Shown here piece by piece: positions 8,761 to 17,071 of a stretch of DNA of 64,000 nt. The notes beneath the pieces are model-generated. The model was given only the letters and a program-made list of their open reading frames with translations. It searched no databases and was not told the DNA's origin. Position numbers and translations under genes: made by a program. The DNA comes from a virus: positions 1-64,000 of IMG/VR virus record IMGVR_UViG_3300027969_000039; one strand, given 5' to 3'. The number at the start of each line of letters is the position of its first letter. Positions within the stretch are counted from its first letter, which is position 1.

Positions 8761-9288
8761 TTAGGTCATGTAACCATTTACTACATTAGGATGTGGCATA
8801 CCTAATTCAGTAATACTGAATTCAGTTCCTGCACCGCCACCAGTAGTAATAAATGCTACTACATTGCCTTGACCACAATAAACAGTATTATACTGACCTT
8901 GTGCTGGAAAAATTTGTGACTGCTGTGTAGCAATTGCGTAAGGAACACCTGCATTATTGAAAGTGTATGCAACATTTGATAGTGCTACTCCTGCATTAGC
9001 AGTAAGCGTTAAACTAGTGGCGTTTGCAATACTTGATACGATTCCCACTGTTGTTCCGGTAGTATTTCCTATCCAAGCACCAACTTCAAGCTGAGTGTTA
9101 AATGCTGTTCCCGATCCAGTGACTGTTGCACTATTAGTTGCTGCTGTCGCTGCTCCTGTGCCTGCTACTCTAGGATATCCAGTTACAGCATGAATACCAG
9201 TACCAGTAGTAGATATTCTAATCTTATCTGTTGCTATATTTGCTGATTGTTGCGATACTAAATTACCTGTATATACATATGATGTCAT
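8761..9288 (-). CDS. Small virion protein, 175 aa
   Basis: Low-charge, Ala/Thr/Gly-rich, beta-predicted sequence (MTSYVYTGNLVSQQSANIAT; GTGAATAATNSATVTGSGTA; TSLTLTANAGVALSNVAYTF). Composition and the late box match its neighbours on either side, so it is probably a decoration, baseplate or fibre-associated protein. The GTAFNTQLEVGAWIG-type segment also occurs in phage fibre-like proteins; no firm family. Confidence 0.55.
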   Translation of the reverse strand: MTSYVYTGNLVSQQSANIATDKIRISTTGTGIHAVTGYPRVAGTGAATAATNSATVTGSGTAFNTQLEVGAWIGNTTGTTVGIVSSIANATSLTLTANAGVALSNVAYTFNNAGVPYAIATQQSQIFPAQGQYNTVYCGQGNVVAFITTGGGAGTEFSITELGMPHPNVVNGYMT

Positions 9289-9306
9289 TTTATTATTCCT
9301 ATATCT

Positions 9307-9314
9307 TATTTATT
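9307..9314 (-). promoter_or_regulatory. T4-type late promoter box
   Basis: Minus strand AATAAATA, 18 bp upstream of the ATG at 9288. Confidence 0.5.
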
Positions 9315-9315
9315 A

Positions 9316-11949
9316 TTAAAGTCTGCCAATCGCTACTTCAATAACGCCTTCGCCTTCAAAGTTTTCTAGTGATTTACCAATTACTGTACCCATTAATGGA
9401 ATTGTCGATGGACGAGCAAAGCCGCCGCCAGCACTCACTAGCATATCACCTTTACGAATAGGCCCACGAACTTTACACGGAACTCGACCTTGAAGTGCAA
9501 GTGCTACAATGTGTTCGCCTTTGCAAGTTGAATTCATTACATAAGCAGGGTTAGTAGATACTACACCTGCTACTCTTGGTGTCAGTGCTTCTGCTAATGT
9601 AACTTCTTTCTTGCCGCCAAACTCTAGTACAGTGCCTACTTCATAATCAGTGTCTGCTTCATAATATTCTGCCAAGTCAGCATATGTTGCTATTAATCTA
9701 CTACCTGCACTTAAAGCAAAATTACCAGTTAAAGTTCCAACGTTAGTATTTGAGCCCATTGATATGGTTGAATTATTAGCAAATGTTAATCCAGTCAATG
9801 TACCAACACTAGTAATATTTGGTTGAGCAGCAGTTGTTACTGTACCAGCCGTTGTTGCTGCACCACTTAGTGCGCCCACAAATGTAGTTGCTATGAATGC
9901 ACCATTTGCTATGTTAGCAGAGAAAGATGTATTTGAGCCTTGTGCATAGTTTGCTGCTGCTGTACCAGACACAAATGCAGGATAATATGTGCCAGTTGTA
10001 AGTACTGACATTGAAGTGAAATCAGTTACATTGGCATATGCTACGTTTAAATTATTAACACGAGTGGTGCTTGCTATTGTTAATGGTGCAGTACCTGTTA
10101 CTACATTTGATTCTAATATACTAGCAATAACTCTAGTAGTACCTAAATTACCAACGTTAGCATTACCTGCACCTGTATTAAAAGTACCTGCAACATTAAC
10201 ACCCGTTCCAGTGATAGTTACTATTGCATTACTAGTAGCGGTTAATGTGATATTTCCATTTGATGTGATAGCAATATTACTATTACCATTTTGTCTCAAT
10301 CCACTATTAATAGTACCGATGTTACCAGTTGTCATATTACCAGTAGTTAGATTTGCAGTAGTGGCACCAATGTTACCCACATTAGCATTACCTGTTCCTG
10401 TACTAAAAGTACCGGCTACGTTTACACCTGTACTAGTAACAACTAATACATTAGCCACACCATTTGATGATATGTTAACATTGCCTGCTGCTGCTGGAAT
10501 ACTTATACTACTATTGCCATTGGCATGTATACCAATAATATTACCAGTAGTAATATTACTGGTAACAGTTAAATTACCCAATGTGCCAAGGCTAGTTACA
10601 TTTGGTTGTGCTGCTGTTGTTAATGTACCGGTAAGTAATGTGGCACTTAATGCGCCGGTGGCTGCATTAAATGATAAGTTTGCATTACTTGCATGTGCAT
10701 AATTGGCAGTAGAATTTGCATTAACAAATACTGGATAGAATGTTCCTGTTGTTTGTGTTGTTACAACCCCAAAATCTGCTACGTTTGCACGTGCCACATA
10801 TAAATTAGGTACAAGTGTAGTACTTGTCACTGTTATTGGTGCAGTACCGGTTGCAACATTAGATATTAATCTAGGTGATGTTACCAATGCTGTTGCATTG
10901 ATATTTGCTGTATTGACGTTACCTGAAGTAACGGTCAATGTAGTTGTAGTTTTATCAAATGTAAATCCAACAACACCGTTTGAAACATTCTGATCATTGA
11001 ACTGTACTGTAGTATTAGAACCTCCTACTCCACTTCCACCACTAGTTCCCGAATTTAATACTGAAGTTGCTATAGCATTTGGAGCATTTGTATATGTTAA
11101 ACTTGTTCCATTAGCACCAACTGTTCTACCTACGTCAGTATATAATCTAACATTACCTGTTGTTGGGTAATTACTAGCCAATGTCATATAAAAAGATAAA
11201 CCATTAACATTGGCATTAGCAACACCTGTTACTCCTGTTATAGTAACAGAAGTTCCATTGATGTATGGTATTGTATTTGCCACTTGCATTATCAGCGGAC
11301 CGTATAAGGTTCTAGATGCAATTGTTTGAGAATTATTAACAGTGTAAGTACCTGTTCCGCCCGTGCCAGTTCCAAACTCAGTAATATAAGTGCCGGCTGT
11401 TACACTAGTACCGGTTATATAAGTACCAATGCCAACACTACCAGAAGTAACTGCTGTAATAGTAAGCGTAGTAGTTGCTATGCTTCCCGTAAATGTTGTG
11501 GGGAATAAGTTAGCAATATTGCTATATAGTGAACCTTTTGGTGTCCAACTTAAGTTACCGATACCATCTGTTTCTAATACGTAGCCAGCTGCGCCACCGT
11601 CAATTTGAATATTGCTAGCATTAGTTAGTTTTAGTTTTGCATTACTTAATTGGGTAGATCCAGTAAAGTTTTCCCATGTATCAGTGCTTGATACATACGT
11701 CAATATTTGACCGTTAGTTGGAGTAGTGATGTTTAAATTCCCGCCGTAACTCCCGTCAATTTGACTAAAACTAATATCAGAATAAGTAGTTAAAACTTCT
11801 ATGTTTTCATCGGTGTAGGTATTACCTGTTCTACCAATAAAAAGACGATTAGTGTCGGTTGCCCAACCAAATTCAGCATTATCTAATTGAGGTAAGTCAA
11901 CTAGATTACCTGCTCGTTGTTGGATCTTAGAGATTTGTACTATGGCCAT
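9316..11949 (-). CDS. Long tail fibre/appendage protein with Peptidase_G2-like C-terminus
   Basis: 877 residues. Residues 1-40 ([34 protein letters not shown]) are the N-terminal module common on phage fibre and tropism proteins. The middle is a long Asn/Thr/Val-rich repeat region with [16 protein letters not shown]-type units. The last ~140 residues ([54 protein letters not shown]) resemble the autoproteolytic/chaperone-like Peptidase_G2 module at the ends of trimeric appendages. Late box upstream. Confidence 0.75.
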   Translation of the reverse strand: MAIVQISKIQQRAGNLVDLPQLDNAEFGWATDTNRLFIGRTGNTYTDENIEVLTTYSDISFSQIDGSYGGNLNITTPTNGQILTYVSSTDTWENFTGSTQLSNAKLKLTNASNIQIDGGAAGYVLETDGIGNLSWTPKGSLYSNIANLFPTTFTGSIATTTLTITAVTSGSVGIGTYITGTSVTAGTYITEFGTGTGGTGTYTVNNSQTIASRTLYGPLIMQVANTIPYINGTSVTITGVTGVANANVNGLSFYMTLASNYPTTGNVRLYTDVGRTVGANGTSLTYTNAPNAIATSVLNSGTSGGSGVGGSNTTVQFNDQNVSNGVVGFTFDKTTTTLTVTSGNVNTANINATALVTSPRLISNVATGTAPITVTSTTLVPNLYVARANVADFGVVTTQTTGTFYPVFVNANSTANYAHASNANLSFNAATGALSATLLTGTLTTAAQPNVTSLGTLGNLTVTSNITTGNIIGIHANGNSSISIPAAAGNVNISSNGVANVLVVTSTGVNVAGTFSTGTGNANVGNIGATTANLTTGNMTTGNIGTINSGLRQNGNSNIAITSNGNITLTATSNAIVTITGTGVNVAGTFNTGAGNANVGNLGTTRVIASILESNVVTGTAPLTIASTTRVNNLNVAYANVTDFTSMSVLTTGTYYPAFVSGTAAANYAQGSNTSFSANIANGAFIATTFVGALSGAATTAGTVTTAAQPNITSVGTLTGLTFANNSTISMGSNTNVGTLTGNFALSAGSRLIATYADLAEYYEADTDYEVGTVLEFGGKKEVTLAEALTPRVAGVVSTNPAYVMNSTCKGEHIVALALQGRVPCKVRGPIRKGDMLVSAGGGFARPSTIPLMGTVIGKSLENFEGEGVIEVAIGRL

Positions 11950-11974
11950 AAGTGTAATTCTTCACGTTTACACT

Positions 11975-11982
11975 TATTTATC
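11975..11982 (-). promoter_or_regulatory. T4-type late promoter box
   Basis: Minus strand GATAAATA, 25 bp upstream of the 877-aa appendage gene. Confidence 0.65.
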
Positions 11983-12000
11983 ATAATATTGACTTAATCG

Positions 12001-12687
12001 CTATAGGAATTTCATATAGTATTGCTCTACACGCTTAAACCACATGTCAGAATACTTGTCAAAATCACTACCCTCAATAATAAATTCTTGGTAAATGTTG
12101 TCTTGTGTACACATAAAAATTACACCCTTGCGTATTTTTGTCCCGTGTACTTCATTGTGAGCATTAGCATATGCAGCTAATTGAACAAAATAATCATCAA
12201 TCCATTCACGCTTTTTTAATTTGTTAGATTGTTTGTGGTCCATAATAGCATCACTTCCATCATGTACTCCACACAAGTCAGTTGTGCCGGCATAAATCTT
12301 AGGGAAATACAGGGGAACTTCTGTTCCCCAGTATTCATTGCATTTTACTAATCCCTGCTCAATGATACTCTTTGCCATTTTGTGACTTTGAATACTGTAG
12401 GGATTACTTCCTGGTTCATTAACTATACCAGTCTTAATATAATCTTCAATAAACTTATGCATTCGTGTTCCACGACCTGCTGCTTCAGTTGTAATTGCTT
12501 GTGCTTTTTGAGGGCCCATTCGTTTACGCCACTCATTTAATGCTTTTTTAGATTCTTCTGATTTAGTAGCATCTAGTATTGTTGTAACACTAGGTAGCTT
12601 TTCACCATCCGGCGTAGCATATCTACGTTTACCTTCAATTTCTACCCTACTCATGGGCACATAGTTATATTTGTTTGGATTATACAT
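12001..12687 (-). CDS. PD-(D/E)XK superfamily exonuclease
   Basis: 228 residues from the ATG at 12687. It carries the RecB/Cas4-like nuclease core: TTEAAGRGTRMHKFIEDY (motif with H), AGTTDLCG (Asp), AIMDHKQSNK (D-x-K) and the YFVQLAAYA helix (Q-x-x-x-Y). Related proteins are annotated as exonuclease in T4-like cyanophages and probably take part in DNA degradation or recombination. It has a sigma-70-like promoter and is followed by the IscA-like gene. Confidence 0.8.
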   Translation of the reverse strand: MYNPNKYNYVPMSRVEIEGKRRYATPDGEKLPSVTTILDATKSEESKKALNEWRKRMGPQKAQAITTEAAGRGTRMHKFIEDYIKTGIVNEPGSNPYSIQSHKMAKSIIEQGLVKCNEYWGTEVPLYFPKIYAGTTDLCGVHDGSDAIMDHKQSNKLKKREWIDDYFVQLAAYANAHNEVHGTKIRKGVIFMCTQDNIYQEFIIEGSDFDKYSDMWFKRVEQYYMKFL

Positions 12688-12694
12688 CAATATA

Positions 12695-12723
12695 ATTATA
12701 TCAGATAGTATTCTGAAAGTAAA
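12695..12723 (-). promoter_or_regulatory. Probable sigma-70 promoter for the PD-(D/E)XK gene
   Basis: TTTACT at 12723-12718, 17-bp spacer, TATAAT at 12700-12695 on the minus strand. The -10 box is close to the start codon. Confidence 0.55.
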
Positions 12724-12732
12724 TTGATTTGG

Positions 12733-13053
12733 TTAGACTCTAAAACTTTCACCACATCCGCATTTATCACGTTCATTTGGGTTAATAAATTCAAACCCTT
12801 CATTAAGTCCATTGCGGACATAATCTATTGTCATGCCCTGTAGATAAGCACAACTTTTTGGATCAACATATAAAGCGCATCCATCACACTCTATCTTTAT
12901 ATCTTCTATCATTGGTTGATCAACGTATTCAAGTACATAGGCTAAACCAGAACAACCTGTCGTTTTGACACCTATTCTGATTCCTAATCCCTTGCCTCTT
13001 TTTGCAAGAGTTTGTTTTACTTTGTTTGTTGCTTTATCTGTAACAGTTATCAT
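12733..13053 (-). CDS. IscA/HesB A-type iron-sulphur carrier
   Basis: 106 residues, the usual length for A-type carriers. The three ligand cysteines are present: Cys34 in TTGCSGLAYVLEY, and Cys98 and Cys100 in CGCGESF at the C-terminus. The family delivers [Fe-S] clusters to apo-proteins. IscA-like genes are known in some aquatic T4-like phages. It lies between virion and DNA-metabolism genes; the target protein cannot be inferred from the sequence. Confidence 0.9.
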   Translation of the reverse strand: MITVTDKATNKVKQTLAKRGKGLGIRIGVKTTGCSGLAYVLEYVDQPMIEDIKIECDGCALYVDPKSCAYLQGMTIDYVRNGLNEGFEFINPNERDKCGCGESFRV

Positions 13054-13382
13054 TGTGTTGGCATAGCACTTTGTGCCATTTGTTGTACAACTTGTTGATT
13101 TTGTGTTTGATCTGGGGAAGGTTGAGTTTCATCATGCCCCTTAAAGATAACTTTATCACCTTGGATATTAGATATAATTGTATTCAACGGCGGATTTTTT
13201 ATCATATCATACAAGTCGGTTATATCTAAAACGATACCACCTTTCTCTTGTAGATAAGTTAAAAACTCGTCCGTTGTGTAACTACTAGGATCTATTATAC
13301 CGTTGTCTAAATCAGTTTTAAGTTGATTAACAAGAACGATAAGTTTAGCACTCGCCGGATCAGCAAGTTCAAAGAGAAACAT
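13050..13382 (-). CDS. Unknown protein, 110 aa
   Basis: Start taken at 13382, 1 bp after the upstream gene, with AAAGAGAT ahead; an in-frame start at 13406 would overlap that gene. The N-terminus MFLFELADPASAKLIVLVNQ is followed by an acidic helical region and a Gln-rich tail (QTQNQQVVQQMAQSAMPTQ). It overlaps the IscA start by ATGA. Probably co-expressed with the virion-like gene upstream; function not recognised. Confidence 0.65.
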   Translation of the reverse strand: MFLFELADPASAKLIVLVNQLKTDLDNGIIDPSSYTTDEFLTYLQEKGGIVLDITDLYDMIKNPPLNTIISNIQGDKVIFKGHDETQPSPDQTQNQQVVQQMAQSAMPTQ

Positions 13383-13383
13383 A

Positions 13384-14100
13384 TTATCTCTTTGCTCTAC
13401 CAACACCGCCTGATGGTGGCATTTCTGGTTCTTCTACTGGGCCCATATCTATGTCAGCATCAGCAGCCATATCAGCGCCCATATCTTCACCGGCATCTAA
13501 TCCAGCATCCATACCAGCTTCGGCACCCATATCAGCACCTGCATCAAATGCAGCATCGACTGCTTGACCAGTAACACCATTCAATGCATTCTTCAACGCA
13601 GCGGTAGATTCTTTTAATGCAGCAGATAATGTATCTAACTGAGCAGAAACCGCATCATTGTATGCTTGACTTTCGTTAACACCAATTTCGCTTTCAATGC
13701 TTGATACTAATGCAGGTAATTCTTTAACTTGCATTTGACCTACATCTTCAAGCATCTTCTGTACTTGATCAACCATATCTTGTGCTGCTAGTACAACTTG
13801 TGACTTTTCAACTTCTTCGTTCTCAACCATGATTCTTGCTCTAGGTTGTAAACGTAATTCGTTAAAATGTTCAGCAAGTGCCTGCTCCATAAAAACCAAC
13901 TTCATATAAGAAGGAGATGTTTGACTATTGTGATAGTCAGGAGATTGTCTTGATTCATTCATCAACCCACGAACTTTTGTAAGCATTGTTCTTGTAGCAG
14001 ACATAGACATGTTTCCTACATTGAATGAGGTTTCATATTGTTCATTTAATACTCTAGCAGAGTAATTGCGGCGATTGTTGTTTAGTTCGGTTAGTTTCAT
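13384..14100 (-). CDS. Putative virion protein with acidic Asp/Ala/Gly-Met repeat tail
   Basis: 238 residues. N-terminus MKLTELNNNRRNYSARVLNE, then a helical region, then a low-complexity acidic tail from about 175 (AGADMGAEAGMDAGLDAGED) and a PPSGG end. A late box precedes it, as for virion genes. The LTE at residues 3-5 fits the T4 prohead-protease consensus (L/I-x-E) but that alone is weak. Function uncertain. Confidence 0.6.
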   Translation of the reverse strand: MKLTELNNNRRNYSARVLNEQYETSFNVGNMSMSATRTMLTKVRGLMNESRQSPDYHNSQTSPSYMKLVFMEQALAEHFNELRLQPRARIMVENEEVEKSQVVLAAQDMVDQVQKMLEDVGQMQVKELPALVSSIESEIGVNESQAYNDAVSAQLDTLSAALKESTAALKNALNGVTGQAVDAAFDAGADMGAEAGMDAGLDAGEDMGADMAADADIDMGPVEEPEMPPSGGVGRAKR

Positions 14101-14127
14101 ATTTGTATTCCAGAGAAATATATAATA

Positions 14128-14135
14128 TATTTATC
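14128..14135 (-). promoter_or_regulatory. T4-type late promoter box
   Basis: Minus strand GATAAATA followed by TATTATA, 27 bp upstream of the ATG at 14100. Confidence 0.65.
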
Positions 14136-14148
14136 TTTTCTTTCTTTA

Positions 14149-14622
14149 TTATGCGGATTTGTTAAATCGTTTTTCTTGCCAAATTCTAGAACTAGACACA
14201 TATCCAGCCAATTCTTCGGTTATCTGTTTACGTTCCATCTTTTCTTCACCCAATTTAGCAAGATAAATCAATTTTTCTTCCAAATTTTTAGCCTTTTTAA
14301 CTAACTTTTGGTGTACTTGAATTTCACTATCTACGCTAGCTAATCTAGTATCCAAATCAATGATTCGGTTAGATTCGTAAATGCTGTTTTGTTTGTCAAA
14401 GGTACACCATGATACTGCATTTTTTAATACGTTGAATGTTTTGATCCCTGCAATATTGTCTTTTTCTACTGTATAGCAATCATTATTCTTTTTAATTGAA
14501 TATTTATTGAACAGAAAATAAGAACCATCTGGTCCTTGAATTATAGTTAATTCACTTAATTTTTCCATATCCGAATTGGATATTGTTTTTGTAAATTTAT
14601 TTAGTAATTTATCACTAATCAT
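14149..14622 (-). CDS. Coiled-coil protein of unknown function, 157 aa
   Basis: Beta-rich N-terminal half (LTIIQGPDGSYFLFNKYSI) followed by a long charged helix from about 90 to 140 (LASVDSEIQVHQKLVKKAKN) likely to form a coiled coil. Its start overlaps the end of the upstream gene by 8 bp, so the two are translated together. No family recognised. Confidence 0.65.
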   Translation of the reverse strand: MISDKLLNKFTKTISNSDMEKLSELTIIQGPDGSYFLFNKYSIKKNNDCYTVEKDNIAGIKTFNVLKNAVSWCTFDKQNSIYESNRIIDLDTRLASVDSEIQVHQKLVKKAKNLEEKLIYLAKLGEEKMERKQITEELAGYVSSSRIWQEKRFNKSA

Positions 14623-15064
14623 TTGTTAATACTTTAAAATATATGTTTCTTAATTCATCACTTGAATCTAAGAATGATGGAAGTTTATCCCATTCTGTCC
14701 CGCATTTAATCATTGGAACACGGTCACAATCACTATATAATGCCCCCAATTCACTTACCCCATCATAGAACACACTTGGATGTTGTACCTCAAAATCAAA
14801 GGACCAACACGGATGTGCTTCATCTTCTTCTTGTTCAAATAAGAAACCAAAATCTGTAAATTTATCAAATTGTATCAGTGTTTTTATTGGAGTACGCACA
14901 TTTTCAGGTTGACTACGCAATGAAATTGCTTGTTGCACCGTGTCAAAATTACTTTGAGTATTGCGTTTATGGCGCAATTCTTGATTCATATCTGGACGGT
15001 GACGGTTGAGTACATTAGTCTGTGTGATATCAAATAAGGTATAACAAGTGATTGTGTAACTCAT
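14615..15064 (-). CDS. Conserved-looking phage protein of unknown function, 149 aa
   Basis: N-terminus MSYTITCYTLFDITQTNVLN, with RHKRNTQSNFDTVQQAISLR and FTDFGFLFE further in; proteins with this N-terminus recur in aquatic T4-like phages without assigned function. No membrane segment or catalytic motif seen. It follows the terminator at 15089-15107 and has no obvious late box of its own. Confidence 0.65.
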   Translation of the reverse strand: MSYTITCYTLFDITQTNVLNRHRPDMNQELRHKRNTQSNFDTVQQAISLRSQPENVRTPIKTLIQFDKFTDFGFLFEQEEDEAHPCWSFDFEVQHPSVFYDGVSELGALYSDCDRVPMIKCGTEWDKLPSFLDSSDELRNIYFKVLTND

Positions 15065-15088
15065 ATAGTATTTAACAGAGGTAAAAAA

Positions 15089-15107
15089 ACCCTAGAAATT
15101 CTAGGGT
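15089..15107 (-). terminator. Rho-independent terminator after the 15127-15516 gene
   Basis: 9-bp stem ACCCTAGAA/TTCTAGGGT with a one-base loop (functionally a larger loop), followed on the minus strand by seven T at 15089-15083. It is placed 20 bp after the stop of the virion gene. Confidence 0.85.
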
Positions 15108-15126
15108 CTTTTTAGACAGATATTGA

Positions 15127-15516
15127 TTAACCTGTGAATGTAGCTGAAGCTGAAACAACTACTGAATTTGCAGCACCGCCAGCTGTTAAGCCTGCACGAA
15201 TAGCTGTTTGCAATGTTGCTGTAGTCCATGCAGCGACTGGATAAACAGCCATTGCCAATGTATCAGGACCTGCAGTTGTGAACTCATAGATGTAAACTGT
15301 AGCTAATTGCTGTGTAGCTTGAATAGCTAAAGAAACTTGAGTACCTGTCAATGCGCTTGAACCAGATGCTGTGACTGTGAAGAAGTCTAGCTTAGGACCT
15401 TGAGGTTGAACTGTTGCCGCAGAACTAACTGCGTTTGCACCACTGTTTGTGTATGCTGGTGAGTCAAAGTTGATTACCGGTAGAAAGTCACCGTTAACTT
15501 TTGTAAATTGTGCCAT
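15127..15516 (-). CDS. Small virion protein, 129 aa
   Basis: Low-charge beta-rich protein: MAQFTKVNGDFLPVINFDSP, YTNSGANAVSSAATVQPQGP and KLDFFTVTASG. Close relatives occur in T4-like cyanophages as small structural proteins. It is monocistronic: late box 46 bp upstream, strong terminator immediately after, which suggests a separately controlled, abundant product. Confidence 0.65.
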   Translation of the reverse strand: MAQFTKVNGDFLPVINFDSPAYTNSGANAVSSAATVQPQGPKLDFFTVTASGSSALTGTQVSLAIQATQQLATVYIYEFTTAGPDTLAMAVYPVAAWTTATLQTAIRAGLTAGGAANSVVVSASATFTG

Positions 15517-15561
15517 TTTGAAATTCCTTTTAATATTTTGAAGCCTACTGCCTCATACATA

Positions 15562-15569
15562 TATTTATG
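15562..15569 (-). promoter_or_regulatory. T4-type late promoter box
   Basis: Minus strand CATAAATA followed by TATG, upstream of the 129-aa virion gene. Confidence 0.6.
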
Positions 15570-15597
15570 CCAGAACCAAAAAAAACACGGATTTGGA

Positions 15598-16797
15598 TTA
15601 GCGGCCGGCTAGATTTTGACGGCTAAATCCCATTCTATCAACAAATTTTAAGCCATTTGATACGAAACCTTCGTGTGTTTCTGTGCCGTCATCTAAATAA
15701 CCTTTGACCGGGGACTCTCTTGCTGCTTTATTAAGCTGTTCTACAATAGACATTTTCAACTTATACATCTCTACCCAGATGGTAAATGCACCTTTAATAG
15801 CTTCTGTATTTTGTTGAAGATAGCCCGGCACAAGAACTTCTTTCTTTGTAGCAGGATCTAATGTCGTGTAGCCTAATAATTTCTTCTTCATGGGTTCAGT
15901 CATTGGTCTAGCTTTGACAAAATCCATAAACCCTTGTGCTAAATCATTCAAATTACCTTCAACAATTCGTTTGTTAATGAATACAGTAAACAATTGATTA
16001 AATGTATTTCGTGCTTGGGGCGCATTATCCATAAATTGATCTACTACTGCCCCGTATTTACTGATGGCATTTTTAACATCTTTAGCCATAGATGTATCTA
16101 ATTTAATCTTAGGAGTTATAGGCATGGCACTAGGGACAATTGCAACATTGCTATTGTTTTTAAGTTGTCCAATCGATCCATTCAATGGAGTAGCATCATC
16201 AGTTGTCATAGCATTGGGATCAAGATATTGATGAACAGCAATTCCAGCTTGTTTACCTGTCATTAATCTACCCAAATCACTATCAACAACAACTTTATAA
16301 GCAATGCCTTTAGGATTTGCTTTGAAAGTGTACATACCATTTTGTTCTTGTAGTGTTTGACTGAACAATAAATCACCCCAATAATAACCTTTGCCACCAC
16401 TGGAAGCTGATTTTAATCCTGGCCATATCTCTGCCATTAAACTGTGTAATCCAGAACGGTCAACTCCCCTAGCTTGGTCATACTGCACAAACTGCTCAGG
16501 ACTGAACACTTGACGACCACTTCCATCTTTCTTATTGAACATATGCTTGTCCATTATAGAAAACTGTCCACGACTGTTGCGTCCAAATATTAATGCAGGA
16601 TATCCGTCCCACTTAATAGTAACAGTTTTAGGATTTTTCACAGTAGCAATTGCCGCTTGCAATGCACGATTTGCGCCTTCGCTACCTCCTAAAAAGATTA
16701 AATCTTCCGGATGGTCTAGATGTCCTTTGTCCTCAGTAATAGCAGATATTTTGTTTACTTTATCTCTTAATACTGCTAGTGATTCAGCCAGGTTCAC
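15598..16797 (-). CDS. KxDG-motif protein resembling covalent nucleotidyltransferases
   Basis: 399 residues, GTG start overlapping the upstream stop (GTGA). TVTIKWDGYPALIFGR at about residues 58-73 has the K-x-D-G of motif I of ATP-dependent ligases and capping enzymes. GYYWGDLLFSQ (about 139-149) and PKGIAYKVVV (about 163-172) resemble motifs III and IV by position and hydrophobic pattern, but the motif III and IV glutamates are not conserved as usual. An RNA/DNA ligase-like activity is an inference; such phage proteins are otherwise uncharacterised. Confidence 0.6.
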   Translation of the reverse strand: MNLAESLAVLRDKVNKISAITEDKGHLDHPEDLIFLGGSEGANRALQAAIATVKNPKTVTIKWDGYPALIFGRNSRGQFSIMDKHMFNKKDGSGRQVFSPEQFVQYDQARGVDRSGLHSLMAEIWPGLKSASSGGKGYYWGDLLFSQTLQEQNGMYTFKANPKGIAYKVVVDSDLGRLMTGKQAGIAVHQYLDPNAMTTDDATPLNGSIGQLKNNSNVAIVPSAMPITPKIKLDTSMAKDVKNAISKYGAVVDQFMDNAPQARNTFNQLFTVFINKRIVEGNLNDLAQGFMDFVKARPMTEPMKKKLLGYTTLDPATKKEVLVPGYLQQNTEAIKGAFTIWVEMYKLKMSIVEQLNKAARESPVKGYLDDGTETHEGFVSNGLKFVDRMGFSRQNLAGR

Positions 16798-17033
16798 GGC
16801 TTTTTCCTTAAAGTTTTAGCAAATCTCTGCTGGTCTTTGCTCTTTATGGAACTTAATAACTTACGCTCTAGTATTTGCGCTTGTTCTTCTGGGTAGTGTT
16901 TATTGATCATCTCAATTAAATTAATAGCACTGGTGATAATATTATGCGCTCTACTCTCAATGATGTGGGTAGTGTCACGGTTAGTACCAAGTGCTTCTAA
17001 TTCCTGCAAGAGGGAGCGGGTTTGTTTTTGCAT
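16794..17033 (-). CDS. Small helical protein of unknown function, 79 aa
   Basis: Charged, helix-rich (MQKQTRSLLQELEALGTNRD; ILERKLLSSIKSKDQQRFAK). Its stop overlaps the GTG start of the KxDG protein, so the two are coupled and may act together. A late box is 16 bp upstream. Confidence 0.6.
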   Translation of the reverse strand: MQKQTRSLLQELEALGTNRDTTHIIESRAHNIITSAINLIEMINKHYPEEQAQILERKLLSSIKSKDQQRFAKTLRKKP

Positions 17034-17049
17034 ATAATTATCCTACTTG

Positions 17050-17057
17050 TATTTATG
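17050..17057 (-). promoter_or_regulatory. T4-type late promoter box
   Basis: Minus strand CATAAATA, 16 bp upstream of the ATG at 17033, suggesting that the 79-aa protein and the KxDG protein are made late. Confidence 0.6.
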
Positions 17058-17071
17058 CGATTCCAGAATAA

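Noticed and set aside
9989-10702. Long plus-strand open frame (237 codons)
   Set aside because: It is antisense to the low-complexity fibre gene; Pro/Val/Leu-rich composition is the mirror of Asn/Thr/Gly codons and no SD or promoter is present.
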